Numbered from the stretch's first letter, positions 1-9,191 are shown. The stretch is 64,000 nucleotides of DNA from JABMOV01 sp964344305 (GCA_964344305.1 CAYFMT010000004.1:62001-126000); one strand, 5' to 3'. Made by a program: numbers and translations. The notes: generated from the sequence alone by a model not told the origin.

Positions 1-72
1 ATCTGGTTTAACCAGGATCCGGGAAAAGACATTCCAAGAAGTCGATTGATATCATCCCTGTTATTGCAGTAA
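1..72 (+). CDS. 3' end of an unidentified gene (partial)
   Basis: Frame 1 is open from the window edge for 23 codons and stops with TAA at 70-72, 10 bases before aroC. The other two forward frames stop almost at once. The tail reads IWFNQDPGKDIPRSRL and then a short hydrophobic end. The short gap suggests it is the upstream member of the aro operon, but I cannot assign a family from this fragment. It could also be a chance open frame. Confidence 0.35.
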   Translation: MWFNQDPGKDIPRSRLISSLLLQ

Positions 73-82
73 TGGAAGCGAT

Positions 83-1246
83 ATGCAATTGAAAAAAATC
101 AGATACATGACAGCGGGGGAGTCGCACGGAAAGGGACTCCTGGGAATCCTGGAAGGGATACCGGCAGGTCTGGAGGTGTCGGAAGAATATATTGCAAGAG
201 AGTTATCCAGACGTCAAAAAGGTCACGGTCGCGGCGGTCGCATGAAAATTGAAACAGACAGGGCTGAGATTTTTACCGGTGTTCGTTATGGTAAAACACT
301 TGGATCCCCTGTTGGTTTAATCCTTCGGAACATGGATTGGGAGAACTGGACAGATAAAATGTCTGTTGACCAGGTGAACCATCCCGCAGAAAACATAACT
401 CTGCCCAGACCTGGTCACGCTGACCTGGCTGGTGTGATGAAATATGGATTTGACGATATTCGAAATGTTATCGAAAGGTCGTCTGCCCGGGAAACAGCAA
501 TGCGTGTGGCCATCGGTGCCATATGTAAACTCTTCCTTAAAGAGGTAGGGATATCCATTTTCAGTAGAGTGATCCAGATCGGTAAGGCAAAGGATACATC
601 TACATTGTCATGGGAAGAATCATTGGATAAACTCACAGAAAAAGCAGATGCTTCACCAGTACGATGCTTGGATTCCACAACTGAAAAAGAAATGATCCTT
701 GGTATTGATGATGCCAGAAAACAGGGTGACTCTCTCGGTGGTGTTTTTGAAGTTATCGCCAAAGGATTACCCTATGGACTGGGCACGTACACCGTTGATG
801 ATGGAAAGCTGCAATCCCGTCTTTCTGCAGCATTGATGTCCGTCAATGCATTCAAGGGGATTGAATTTGGTTCAGGGTTCCAGCAGGCAGAGCAATTTGG
901 CAGTGATGTACATGATGAAATTATCGTTGATGGAGAGCGAATAATCCGTCCTACCAATCATGCCGGCGGTATTGAAGGTGGAATGAGCAATGCACAACCC
1001 ATAACCATGCGTGTTGTAATGAAACCGATCCCAACGCTGGCAAAACCGCTGCGGTCAGTAGACATCCATACGAGGGAAATGAAACCGGCATTTAAAGAAA
1101 GAACGGATTCATGCGCTGTACCTGCAGCCTCCATAATCGGTGAACATATGACGGGTATCATACTTGCAGATGCAGTGCTTGAAAAATTTGGTGGTGATTC
1201 TTTGACGGAAGTAAAATCACACATGGAAATAAGTGCCAGGTACTAG
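83..1246 (+). CDS. aroC: Chorismate synthase
   Basis: Converts 5-enolpyruvylshikimate-3-phosphate to chorismate, the last shikimate-pathway step, in the cytoplasm with reduced FMN. The 387-residue protein has normal family length. Visible signatures are GESHGKGLLGILEGIPAG at residues 12-29, GRGGRMKIETD near 50, RSSARETAMRVAIGAI near 135 and NHAGGIEGGMSN near 290, all typical of AroC. The ATG at 83 has GGAAG at 74-78 as a ribosome-binding site. It heads aroC-aroK-aroB-aroQ, an arrangement that groups four of the seven common shikimate steps. Identification is firm. Confidence 0.97.
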   Translation: MQLKKIRYMTAGESHGKGLLGILEGIPAGLEVSEEYIARELSRRQKGHGRGGRMKIETDRAEIFTGVRYGKTLGSPVGLILRNMDWENWTDKMSVDQVNHPAENITLPRPGHADLAGVMKYGFDDIRNVIERSSARETAMRVAIGAICKLFLKEVGISIFSRVIQIGKAKDTSTLSWEESLDKLTEKADASPVRCLDSTTEKEMILGIDDARKQGDSLGGVFEVIAKGLPYGLGTYTVDDGKLQSRLSAALMSVNAFKGIEFGSGFQQAEQFGSDVHDEIIVDGERIIRPTNHAGGIEGGMSNAQPITMRVVMKPIPTLAKPLRSVDIHTREMKPAFKERTDSCAVPAASIIGEHMTGIILADAVLEKFGGDSLTEVKSHMEISARY

Positions 1247-1296
1247 GAAAGCATTGGTGAATCATCGATAAACCGAAGAACATATTTCTCATTGGT

Positions 1297-1779
1297 ATGA
1301 TGGGGGCCTGGAAAAGCACAGTAGGCAGGAAACTTGCAAGAGAGACTGGATTGCGATTTCGGGATATGGACCGTGAGATTGAACGGGAAGCAGGGTTGAT
1401 TGTATCACATATATTTGAAGTCATGTCCGAAGCTGAATTCAGAACCCTTGAAAAACAAACCCTCAATCGTTTGATCAAAAAGCAAAACCAGGTCATTGCT
1501 ACAGGTGGGGGAGTCGTCCTAAGTGATGACAATCGATTTATTTTAACCACAGAAGGATTTACCATTTATCTAAAAGCTGAACCGGAAACACTGGATAGCC
1601 GAATTAAAAATGTTCAAAAACGTCCCATCCTGCAAAAGAGCAGGGATAAGCTGGCCACATTGAAGAAAATCTATGACGAACGAAAAGTATATTATGAAAC
1701 ATCCTGTCATAAAACCATTGAGACGGATGGAATAAGTCCCGAAGAAGTGGTTAAGCAGATTAAGCAGTTTTTACAATAA
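1297..1779 (+). CDS. aroK: Shikimate kinase (start probably upstream, at 1261)
   Basis: Phosphorylates shikimate with ATP. Visible parts are the P-loop region, the DMD metal/shikimate motif (FRDMDREIEREAG), the ATGGGVVL substrate loop and the lid arginine in KRPILQ. The ATG at 1297 cannot be the true start, because the first P-loop glycine (GGT, 1294-1296) and the first beta strand (KNIFLIG) are encoded just upstream in frame. That upstream frame is open from the TGA at 1258-1260 and contains no ATG, GTG or TTG. ATC at 1261 has AGGAAAG at 1245-1251, 9 bases upstream. The P-loop also reads GMMGAWKST, with Trp where Gly is expected. The aroB start follows 2 bases after the stop. Family is certain; the start and full activity are not. 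Confidence 0.9.
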   Translation: MMGAWKSTVGRKLARETGLRFRDMDREIEREAGLIVSHIFEVMSEAEFRTLEKQTLNRLIKKQNQVIATGGGVVLSDDNRFILTTEGFTIYLKAEPETLDSRIKNVQKRPILQKSRDKLATLKKIYDERKVYYETSCHKTIETDGISPEEVVKQIKQFLQ

Positions 1780-1781
1780 GA

Positions 1782-2870
1782 ATGCATAGTATTCCTGTCG
1801 AACTAGGACACCGTTCCTATCAAATCATTGTACAACCTGGCCTCCTGTCATCTCTGTATGCTTTTCTGGATGAGTGGAATCACGGTCAAACCTGGCTGAT
1901 GGTAACTCAACCATCCCTGTATGAGCAATTTGGCCGGGACCTGGAAGCCAACCTCACTCATCATGGATACAACGTTCGTTCCCTGACCATCCCTGCAGGA
2001 GAATCAGCAAAATCTCTGGAGCAGGTGAAGGAGTTATACCAGCATATGATCCACATGTCCTGCGATCGAAGTACCACAATCCTTGCACTTGGGGGTGGCG
2101 TCGTTGGAGATGTGGCAGGTTTTATTGCAGCCACATTTATGCGGGGAACCGACTATATACAAATCCCAACTACCCTTCTATCCATGGTTGATTCTGCTAT
2201 TGGTGGAAAAACCGGTGTCAACCTTCCAGAAGGTAAAAACCTCGTAGGGGCAATCCACCAGCCCAAACTTGTTGCAGTGGATACTGTGACACTTCAGACC
2301 CTTCCAAAAAGAGAATTGATATCCGGTCTGGCAGAGGTATTGAAATACGGTGCCATTGGGGACAGGGATTTCTTCGGAATGGTCAGTGAAAATATTGCAT
2401 CATTCATCGATCAGGAAAATGATGCATTAATTGAGGATATTATAGCCTTGTCCTGTGAAATTAAGTCCAGAATTGTCTCATCCGATGAACATGAATCTGG
2501 TTTGAGGCGAATTCTCAATTTTGGACACACAGTAGGACATGCTTTTGAAACCCTGCTTGGATTTGAAAAATTGCGACATGGTGAAGCAGTTGCGTATGGT
2601 ATGTTATGTGCGGGATATATCTCTCATGAACGGGGACTCCTGTCACCCACAGATTGGGAACAACTAGAAAAAACAATTAAACAATTACCTTTACCGGAAT
2701 TTTCCTGTCCGGAAATCAGCGAGTTACTGGCGATCATCCGGCGGGATAAAAAAGTAAGGGCCGGTGTACTTCACTTTGTGCTGCTTGAATCCCTGGGGAA
2801 TGCTGTCATTGCTGATGATGTCACTGACCAGGAAATCACAGAGGCTGTTCACGCCACAATTCCTGCATGA
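1782..2870 (+). CDS. aroB: 3-dehydroquinate synthase
   Basis: Cyclises DAHP to 3-dehydroquinate using NAD+ and a divalent metal; second step of the shikimate pathway. The 362-residue length is normal. The NAD-binding stretch GGGVVGDVAGFIAATFMRG lies near residues 104-122, followed by IPTTLLSMVDSAIGGKTGVN. Metal ligands sit in NFGHTVGHAFE and LRHGEAVAYGM. The ATG starts 2 bases after the aroK stop, and the TGA overlaps the aroQ start (ATGA at 2867-2870), so translational coupling is likely. Confidence 0.97.
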   Translation: MHSIPVELGHRSYQIIVQPGLLSSLYAFLDEWNHGQTWLMVTQPSLYEQFGRDLEANLTHHGYNVRSLTIPAGESAKSLEQVKELYQHMIHMSCDRSTTILALGGGVVGDVAGFIAATFMRGTDYIQIPTTLLSMVDSAIGGKTGVNLPEGKNLVGAIHQPKLVAVDTVTLQTLPKRELISGLAEVLKYGAIGDRDFFGMVSENIASFIDQENDALIEDIIALSCEIKSRIVSSDEHESGLRRILNFGHTVGHAFETLLGFEKLRHGEAVAYGMLCAGYISHERGLLSPTDWEQLEKTIKQLPLPEFSCPEISELLAIIRRDKKVRAGVLHFVLLESLGNAVIADDVTDQEITEAVHATIPA

Positions 2871-3301
2871 ATATTCTTATTGTCCATGGACCAAACTTGA
2901 ACCTGCTGGGGGAACGAAACCCAGAGCAATATGGAACCGAGACACTGGCGGAGTTGGAGTACTGGCTTCAATCACAACCTGAAGCAGAAACATGTGTGCT
3001 GCGATTCTTTCAATCCAACCACGAAGGCGAGATCATTGATACCCTTCACGGTGCCAGGGATTGGGCAAACGGCATCATTATCAATCCGGGAGCACTAACC
3101 CATTATTCCTATGCATTACGCGATGCTATTGAATCAGTAAACATCCCAACCGTTGAGGTTCATCTCAGCGATATTCACAGCCGTGAAGATTTCAGAAAAG
3201 TGTCAGTTCTTGTCCCAGTATGCAAAGCACAGGTTTCTGGTTTGGGAAAAAGAAGCTATCTCGAAGGACTGATCAAACTCCAACAGGAATCGAATTCATG
3301 A
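2867..3301 (+). CDS. aroQ: 3-dehydroquinate dehydratase, type II
   Basis: Removes water from 3-dehydroquinate to give 3-dehydroshikimate. The 144-residue size, the N-terminal HGPNLNLLGERNPEQYG with the catalytic Tyr, the INPGALTHYSYALRDAI segment with the proton-donor His region, and the EVHLSDIHSREDFRK motif are all type II (dodecameric AroQ) signatures. It overlaps aroB by 4 bases, and its own stop overlaps the next gene by ATGA at 3298-3301. Confidence 0.96.
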   Translation: MNILIVHGPNLNLLGERNPEQYGTETLAELEYWLQSQPEAETCVLRFFQSNHEGEIIDTLHGARDWANGIIINPGALTHYSYALRDAIESVNIPTVEVHLSDIHSREDFRKVSVLVPVCKAQVSGLGKRSYLEGLIKLQQESNS

Positions 3302-4827
3302 AACTAAATGTACTCAGTATTTTACTTCTTGGATTTTTACTGTTATCCTGTATCCCAAAAGTAGCAGTGAGAGTTGAAAAAATAGAGGAAGCTGGTATTC
3401 CATTACCACCAAAGCACGAGCTGCGAGGCATCTGGCTCACGCGTTTCGAGTACACACGTGTGTCGTCGACTTTTGACGCAGATTCTATGAAGCAGTTTAT
3501 CACTGCCACCATTGAAAATGCAGCAAAAGCAAATTTCAACGCAGTGTTTTTCCAGGTCCGTGGAAATGGGGATGCCTACTATCAATCTGATATTGAGCCC
3601 TGGGGTCATTTACTTACAGGTGAACTTGGAAAAAATCCTGATTGGGACCCATTGGAATTCGCCATTGAAAAAGCACATTATTATGGCATGGAACTCCATG
3701 CATGGGTGAATACCTTTCCCATTTGGCGAGGAACCGAATTACCATCCGATACGGTACGGCCAATCCCACCAATCCTTCTTTACCCTGAATGGGTTGTTTG
3801 CGACTCAAGTGGTACACCCATGCCCCTGTCAGATCATTATGTATCATTTTCACCAGGAATCCCACAGGTACATGACTACCTGATTGGTCTTGTGTCTGAT
3901 ATTGTTTCCCGATACGATGTGGATGGAATTCACTTTGATTATATCCGATACCCTGAAGGAACGGATGAAAACCAGTATTCCCATGATTCCATCAGCGTGG
4001 CACTATTTGAATCGGTAGAAGGTAATCCTGATGGAATTGGGTGGAATGCATGGCAACGGGACCAGCTGACTCGCTTTGTTGTGGACATGTATAATGCCTT
4101 GGTGATTCAGGATTCTACGGTGAAAATGTCTGCCGCTGTAATCGGCAGTTATCATCGAAACAACTGGAATGCTTTTCATGCTGTGAAGCAAGATGCAAGA
4201 AGATGGACGGACCTTGGGAAAATGGATTTTATCTTACCAATGATTTATTGGGAGCGCTCCCATGAGAACTACGGATTCATGGAGTTATCTGAAGAATATC
4301 GATCTTTAGGTGCTGTAGAACGTTATGTCTTTCCGGGTATTGGAAGCTATAAGTACAATAGAGGTGAAGAACCATTTGTCTGGTCCGAAACGGAGGGACA
4401 AATTGATGAACTTCGACGCTCAGGGTTCAATGGGATGTGTTTTTTTGCCAGTGGTAGCCTGGGAGATCACTGGGAATCCCTTGCGCAGGACCGGTATCAG
4501 TATCCATCCAATATACCTCCTTTTCCATGGAAAGATTCTGGTCGTCCAAAATCCGTTGAGATCACACGTATCGAGCGTGGAGAATCAACCATTGTTCTAC
4601 AGTGGAATCCATCTGAAAGTCAGGATGTAACTCGATATAATATTTACTTTTTTGGTACCAATAACCTGGATACCAAAAATCCTGCTAACCTATGGTACGT
4701 GACGCCTGATACGACTTCAATTTGGGAGATTTCCTTTCCGGAAAATAAACAGGGGTATATCGCTGTTTCCGCTCTGGATGCAGCCTGGAATGAAAGCATA
4801 CTGTCTCCAGCGATTTTTGTTAAATAG
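3298..4827 (+). CDS. GH10-like (GHL10/DUF187) glycoside hydrolase lipoprotein
   Basis: The 509-residue protein resembles the glycosyl-hydrolase-like 10 family (YngK type), thought to act on cell-surface polysaccharides; the substrate is unknown. The N-terminus MKLNVLSILLLGFLLLSC is a lipoprotein signal with its lipobox Cys at residue 18. The TIM-barrel core runs roughly 40-400, with HELRGIWLTRFEY, NFNAVFFQVRGNGDAYY, DGIHFDYIRYP and FILPMIYWE, all usual for the family. A fibronectin-III-like segment ends the protein (about 420-509). The frame is open 78 bases further upstream, but the lipoprotein signal and the ATGA overlap with aroQ decide for 3298. It shares the aro transcript, with no obvious functional link. 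Confidence 0.85.
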   Translation: MKLNVLSILLLGFLLLSCIPKVAVRVEKIEEAGIPLPPKHELRGIWLTRFEYTRVSSTFDADSMKQFITATIENAAKANFNAVFFQVRGNGDAYYQSDIEPWGHLLTGELGKNPDWDPLEFAIEKAHYYGMELHAWVNTFPIWRGTELPSDTVRPIPPILLYPEWVVCDSSGTPMPLSDHYVSFSPGIPQVHDYLIGLVSDIVSRYDVDGIHFDYIRYPEGTDENQYSHDSISVALFESVEGNPDGIGWNAWQRDQLTRFVVDMYNALVIQDSTVKMSAAVIGSYHRNNWNAFHAVKQDARRWTDLGKMDFILPMIYWERSHENYGFMELSEEYRSLGAVERYVFPGIGSYKYNRGEEPFVWSETEGQIDELRRSGFNGMCFFASGSLGDHWESLAQDRYQYPSNIPPFPWKDSGRPKSVEITRIERGESTIVLQWNPSESQDVTRYNIYFFGTNNLDTKNPANLWYVTPDTTSIWEISFPENKQGYIAVSALDAAWNESILSPAIFVK

Positions 4828-4896
4828 AACATGATTTCACTTGCGATGTAACTGAATCGCACCAACAGTACTTTAACCCTGACCATGGAGGATCCA

Positions 4897-5862
4897 ATGC
4901 GGAATCTATTTATCCTGTTCCTTGTCTCCAGTTTGTTCTCCCAAACATATCCATACCGTCCTGTGAATACATACTCCATTGTTGCCCTGGACAAAGAAAC
5001 GGGACAATTTGGTGTAGCTGTACAGAGTCACTGGTTCTCAGTAGGAACTATCGTCCCATGGGCTGAAGCGGGTGTGGGAGCTGTGGCCACGCAATCGTTT
5101 GTGAAAGTGGATTATGGCCCTGAAGGATTAAACTTAATGCGGGAAGGGTATTCGGCCGGGGAGGCTTTGGATAAACTTGTGAAAGAGGATGAAGGAAGAG
5201 CAGTTCGTCAGGTGGCGATGGTGGATGCCAGTGGTAATGTTGCAACACATACCGGTGAAAATTGCATTGAGGCTGCGGGTCACTTTATTGGCGATGGTTT
5301 TTCAGTCCAGGCAAATCTAATGGACAAAGAAACAGTGTGGCCAGCCATGGCAAAAGCATATGAAACTACAGAGGGTGATCTTGCAGATCGAATGATGGCG
5401 GCACTGGAAGCTGCTGAACATGAAGGCGGTGACATTCGAGGAAAACAATCCGTTGCCATGCTCATTGTGAGTGGGACACCTACAGGAATCCCCTGGAAGG
5501 ATAAGATTCTGGATATTCAAATTGCGGATCATCCTGAGCCACTGAAAGAAATGAAGCGTCTTATTCGGGTGCATCGAGCCTATGAACATGCCAACAAGGG
5601 TGACCTTCATCTTGAGCACAATGAAATAGACAAGGCTCTTGAAGAATATGCAAAAGCAGCGGAGTTATATCCTGAGAATGCAGAGTTGCCCTACTGGACA
5701 GCTATTACGCTTGCCGGGGTAGACAAACTGGAAATGGCATTGCCCATTTTTCGGGATGTCTTTCAACGTGATCCTGATTTGAAAAGGCTAACACCAAGAC
5801 TGGTGAAGTCAGGATTGTTACCGGATGATCCTCATATCCTTGAGGCAATTTTGAAGGATTAA
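4897..5862 (+). CDS. Secreted DUF1028 (Ntn-hydrolase-like) protein with C-terminal TPR segment
   Basis: The 321-residue protein starts with a signal peptide ending LFS and then Gln. The DUF1028 domain (about 20-225) shows NTYSIVALDKETGQFGVAVQ, PWAEAGVGAVATQ and VDASGNVATHTGENC. This family is predicted to have an Ntn-hydrolase fold; its substrate is not established. The last about 95 residues look like tetratricopeptide helices (HLEHNEIDKALEEYAKAAELYPENAELPYW, shortened: EIDKALEEYAKAAELYPEN). The start at 4897 is preferred over 4885 because GGAGG at 4887-4891 lies 5 bases ahead and the signal peptide then begins normally. The stop overlaps the convergent activase gene by TTAA. Confidence 0.85.
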   Translation: MRNLFILFLVSSLFSQTYPYRPVNTYSIVALDKETGQFGVAVQSHWFSVGTIVPWAEAGVGAVATQSFVKVDYGPEGLNLMREGYSAGEALDKLVKEDEGRAVRQVAMVDASGNVATHTGENCIEAAGHFIGDGFSVQANLMDKETVWPAMAKAYETTEGDLADRMMAALEAAEHEGGDIRGKQSVAMLIVSGTPTGIPWKDKILDIQIADHPEPLKEMKRLIRVHRAYEHANKGDLHLEHNEIDKALEEYAKAAELYPENAELPYWTAITLAGVDKLEMALPIFRDVFQRDPDLKRLTPRLVKSGLLPDDPHILEAILKD

Positions 5863-6770
5863 CCACCAACCGATACGGTTAGGTTATAGGATTGATAAAT
5901 ATCCACAATATGGGATAGTTCTTCTTGAGTGGGTTCCCTAAATTTTTTCCCTGCAGGATTCAATAATCCGAGTTTATCATATTTTGGTTGTACAATATTA
6001 TGGTAGGGGAGAAGATTTACCGATTTTGGTTCTCCTGCGAGTTCACTGATGAATAATGCTGTTTTGTGCATATTGTCTTCATCCATATTGAACCCCGGAA
6101 TGACGGGTACACGAATGACAATTGTGGCTCCGGATTCTGCTAATAACTCAAGGTTTCGTAGTATTTTACTATTTTCTGCTCCAGTTGATTGTTTATGCTT
6201 TACGGGATCCATGTGTTTTAAATCGTAAAGAAATAAATCCGTGTGTTTGGCGACTTCCAGAATGGTATTGGCTGGAACATGACCTGATGTATCCACGACT
6301 CTATGGATATCCTTATCGCCACATTTTTTTAAAACCGGGATGAGAAATTCTGCATGTGTCAACGGTTCTCCACCTGAAAATGTTACCCCACCATTGGATT
6401 GATCAAAAAAGACTCTTTCTTTTTCAATTAAATCAACAATCTGATCTGTAGAATAGACTGTCCCCGACATTTCAATGGCTTTTGTTGGACAGACGTCTGC
6501 GCATTTGCCACACAATTCACAGGCATTTGGATCCGTTTCAATTCCATTGGGTGTAAGTGTTAGTGCATCATTTGGACAGATTTCAACACATTCAACAGCA
6601 CCGATACATTTTTTTGCAGTGTAAAGCTTTTGCACCCGGGGGGACTTACTTTCGGGGTTATGGCACCATTCACAGCCAAGAGAGCATCCTTTAAAAAACA
6701 ATGTAAGACGTATGCCTGGTCCATCATGGATGGCGTAACGCTTTACATCAAATATCAATCCTGAGTTCAT
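5859..6770 (-). CDS. Glycyl-radical enzyme activating enzyme (radical SAM)
   Basis: Installs the glycyl radical on the neighbouring enzyme by cleaving S-adenosylmethionine. Residues C29, C33 and C36 form the CxxxCxxC radical-SAM motif (GCSLGCEWCHNP). A ferredoxin-like insert follows. Its second cluster motif is complete (C84, C87, C90, C94), but its first reads C55-x5-C61-x3-C65, with Ala58 where a Cys is normal. GGVTFSGGEPL near 130 is the SAM-binding GGE motif. The 303-residue length fits PflA-type activases with the insert. It lies 6 bases downstream of the radical enzyme, so the two are surely co-transcribed. Confidence 0.93.
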   Translation of the reverse strand: MNSGLIFDVKRYAIHDGPGIRLTLFFKGCSLGCEWCHNPESKSPRVQKLYTAKKCIGAVECVEICPNDALTLTPNGIETDPNACELCGKCADVCPTKAIEMSGTVYSTDQIVDLIEKERVFFDQSNGGVTFSGGEPLTHAEFLIPVLKKCGDKDIHRVVDTSGHVPANTILEVAKHTDLFLYDLKHMDPVKHKQSTGAENSKILRNLELLAESGATIVIRVPVIPGFNMDEDNMHKTALFISELAGEPKSVNLLPYHNIVQPKYDKLGLLNPAGKKFREPTQEELSHIVDIYQSYNLTVSVGG

Positions 6771-6776
6771 CCAAAT

Positions 6777-9191
6777 TCAGAATGTTTCATTCTGTGTTCT
6801 GTCAATGATTTCCTGTTGGAGATCCGCATTCATATCATTGAAATAATCGCTGTACCCGGCCATACGTACGAGCAGATCTTTGTAGTCTTCAGGTGATTCC
6901 TGGGCAGCCAGGAGAGTGGCATTGTCCACGATGTTAAATTGGATATGATGACCACCCATTCCAAAGTATGTACGGATTAAATGTCCCATCTTGTCAACAT
7001 CATCTTCGCGCTTCAACAGTCCGGGTAAAAACCGCTGGTTTAACAGGGTGCCACCAGACTTGACCTGATCCAGTTTTGCCAGGGATTTAATAACGGCTGA
7101 AGGACCATTCGTATCTGCTCCGTGCGAAGGGGAGGTTCCATCAGAAATGGATTTCCCTGCAAGACGACCGTTAGGAGTTGCACCCGTTACGAGTCCAAAA
7201 TACACATGACAGGTTGTGGAAAGCATGTTCAGATGGAACTTGCCACCTTTAGTATTTGGCTTGCCATCAATGCATTTGAGGAGGTCATTGTAAACTCTCA
7301 CTGCAATATCATCGGCGATGTCATCATCATTACCAAAAAATGGTGTGCGATTCAAGATGCGCTGCCGCATGGCCTCTTCATTCTCAAAATTGGATGACAG
7401 TGCGCGAAGTAATGAGTCCATGGTAAAGGATTTTTCATCAAAAATATGTTTTTTCAATGTGGAAAGGCTGTCTGTAACCGTTCCCAGACCGGTGCACTGG
7501 ATATAATTGGTATTGTATCTTGGTCCACCATCATAGTAATCCTTTCCCTTCTTGATACAATCGTCTATTAAAACAGATAGGAATGGGGCTGGGGCATACT
7601 TGGCAAACATGTTGTCAATATAATTACTGACACGAATTTTCTGGTCGATCACGAATGTCAATTGCTGAAGAAAAGCCGAATATAATTCATCGTATGAGGA
7701 GAAAGATCTGGGATCTCCTGTTTCAATTCCTGCCAGTTTACCTGTAAGGGGATCGATGCCATTATTTAGGGTAATTTCAAGAATTTTAGGGACGTTTAGG
7801 TAACCGGTGAGCAAAAAGGCTTCCTTGCCAAAAGCCCCAACTTCAATACAGCCGCTGCATCCCCCTTCCAGAGCATCCTGTGTGGATTTTCCCTGCCGTA
7901 ATAATTCCTTTGTGTAAATATCCGAATTAAACACGGATGGGTATCCATGCCCCTTTCGAATGACCCTGATGGCAGCATGGAGAAACTCATCAGGAGTTTT
8001 TTCAGAAATGTGCACGGAATTTCCCGGCTGCAAAATATGGAGTTCCTCGATTATTTCAAGGAATATGTAGGAAAGGTCACTCACACCATTTTGTCCATCA
8101 CCAGTCAATCCACCAATGTTGATATTGGTAAAATCATTGTAGGTCCCACTTTCCTTTGCAGTAATACCAACTTTTGGAGGGGCTGGATGATTGTTTACCT
8201 TGATCCAGAAACAGGAAAGCAATTCCTTGGCCTGCTCGCGGGTAAGAGTTCCTGATTCAATTTCCGCAGCACAAAATGGGGTTAAATGCTGGTCAAAATG
8301 CCCAGGATTCATGGCATCCCAGCCGTTGAGTTCCAGGATGGTCCCTATATGGATAAACCAGTATGACTGTATGGCTTCCCAGAAAGTGCCCGGTGCTTCT
8401 GCTGGGACTTTCCGGCAAATTTTTGCGATGGTATCCAGCTCGGATTTTCGTTGTGGATTCACCTCATTTTGGGATAGTTCCTCGGCCAAATCCGCGTGTC
8501 GATTTGCAAAAGTGATCATGGCATTGCAAGCAATCTCCATGGCATGCAACTGCTCATGTTTATCAGTGGCCTCAGGATCATTAAGGTAATCCAGTATCGA
8601 CTTTTCCCTTCGGATATCTGCAATGAATCCATTCAACCCCTTTTGATAAATTTTGCCGTCCAGGGCTGTGTGACCGGGTGCTCTTTGCTCCATAAATTCT
8701 GTAAAGAGCCCGGCTTCGTAGGCGGCTTTCCATTCAGCAGGAACATGGTTGAAAATGCGCTCCCTCTGTGTGCGTCCCTTCCAGTACGGTATCACATACC
8801 GGGCATAACGATCAATATCCGCATCTGCCACAATATACTGCTGTTGATCACGATTGTTTAATACATGTAAATCTTCAACCGAATGGCATGTTAACTCAGG
8901 AAAAGTGGGGACAGCTTTTGGTTTTGGACCGCGTTCACCTACAATCAATTCATCGTCACCAATGTAGATAGTTTGTTTTGCACAGATTTCTGCAAATGTG
9001 AGTGCCCGCATGACTGGGATGGAATATTTTCCTGAGTTTTCCCTGTAGAACTCGGTTTCGATCAATGCACGTTCAATCGATATAGATGGAACTGTATCCA
9101 CACTCAACTTTCGCAGTTTTTGGATGCGGTCGTTCATTCCTGGCCCAATGGGGTCAGTTTTATGGGAAATTGTGTTTGGTATTTCAGCCAT
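6777..9191 (-). CDS. hypD: Glycyl-radical dehydratase, HypD-like (trans-4-hydroxy-L-proline dehydratase family)
   Basis: An 804-residue glycyl-radical enzyme. The active-site Cys448 and Glu450 lie in GGCSGCIEVGAFGKEAF; the Cys-x-Glu pair is typical of the dehydratase/lyase branch rather than pyruvate formate-lyase (Cys-Cys). The radical Gly779 lies in VRMAGYSDYFNDM near the C-terminus. As I recall the clostridial HypD sequence, similarity is close along the whole length (FTEFMEQRAPGHT, NHPAPPKVGIT, ARYNTRYIQ-like PRYNTNYIQ), so the likely reaction is trans-4-hydroxyproline to pyrroline-5-carboxylate. No proC is adjacent, so another small hydroxylated substrate is possible. The enzyme is oxygen-sensitive and its activase follows. 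Confidence 0.85.
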   Translation of the reverse strand: MAEIPNTISHKTDPIGPGMNDRIQKLRKLSVDTVPSISIERALIETEFYRENSGKYSIPVMRALTFAEICAKQTIYIGDDELIVGERGPKPKAVPTFPELTCHSVEDLHVLNNRDQQQYIVADADIDRYARYVIPYWKGRTQRERIFNHVPAEWKAAYEAGLFTEFMEQRAPGHTALDGKIYQKGLNGFIADIRREKSILDYLNDPEATDKHEQLHAMEIACNAMITFANRHADLAEELSQNEVNPQRKSELDTIAKICRKVPAEAPGTFWEAIQSYWFIHIGTILELNGWDAMNPGHFDQHLTPFCAAEIESGTLTREQAKELLSCFWIKVNNHPAPPKVGITAKESGTYNDFTNINIGGLTGDGQNGVSDLSYIFLEIIEELHILQPGNSVHISEKTPDEFLHAAIRVIRKGHGYPSVFNSDIYTKELLRQGKSTQDALEGGCSGCIEVGAFGKEAFLLTGYLNVPKILEITLNNGIDPLTGKLAGIETGDPRSFSSYDELYSAFLQQLTFVIDQKIRVSNYIDNMFAKYAPAPFLSVLIDDCIKKGKDYYDGGPRYNTNYIQCTGLGTVTDSLSTLKKHIFDEKSFTMDSLLRALSSNFENEEAMRQRILNRTPFFGNDDDIADDIAVRVYNDLLKCIDGKPNTKGGKFHLNMLSTTCHVYFGLVTGATPNGRLAGKSISDGTSPSHGADTNGPSAVIKSLAKLDQVKSGGTLLNQRFLPGLLKREDDVDKMGHLIRTYFGMGGHHIQFNIVDNATLLAAQESPEDYKDLLVRMAGYSDYFNDMNADLQQEIIDRTQNETF

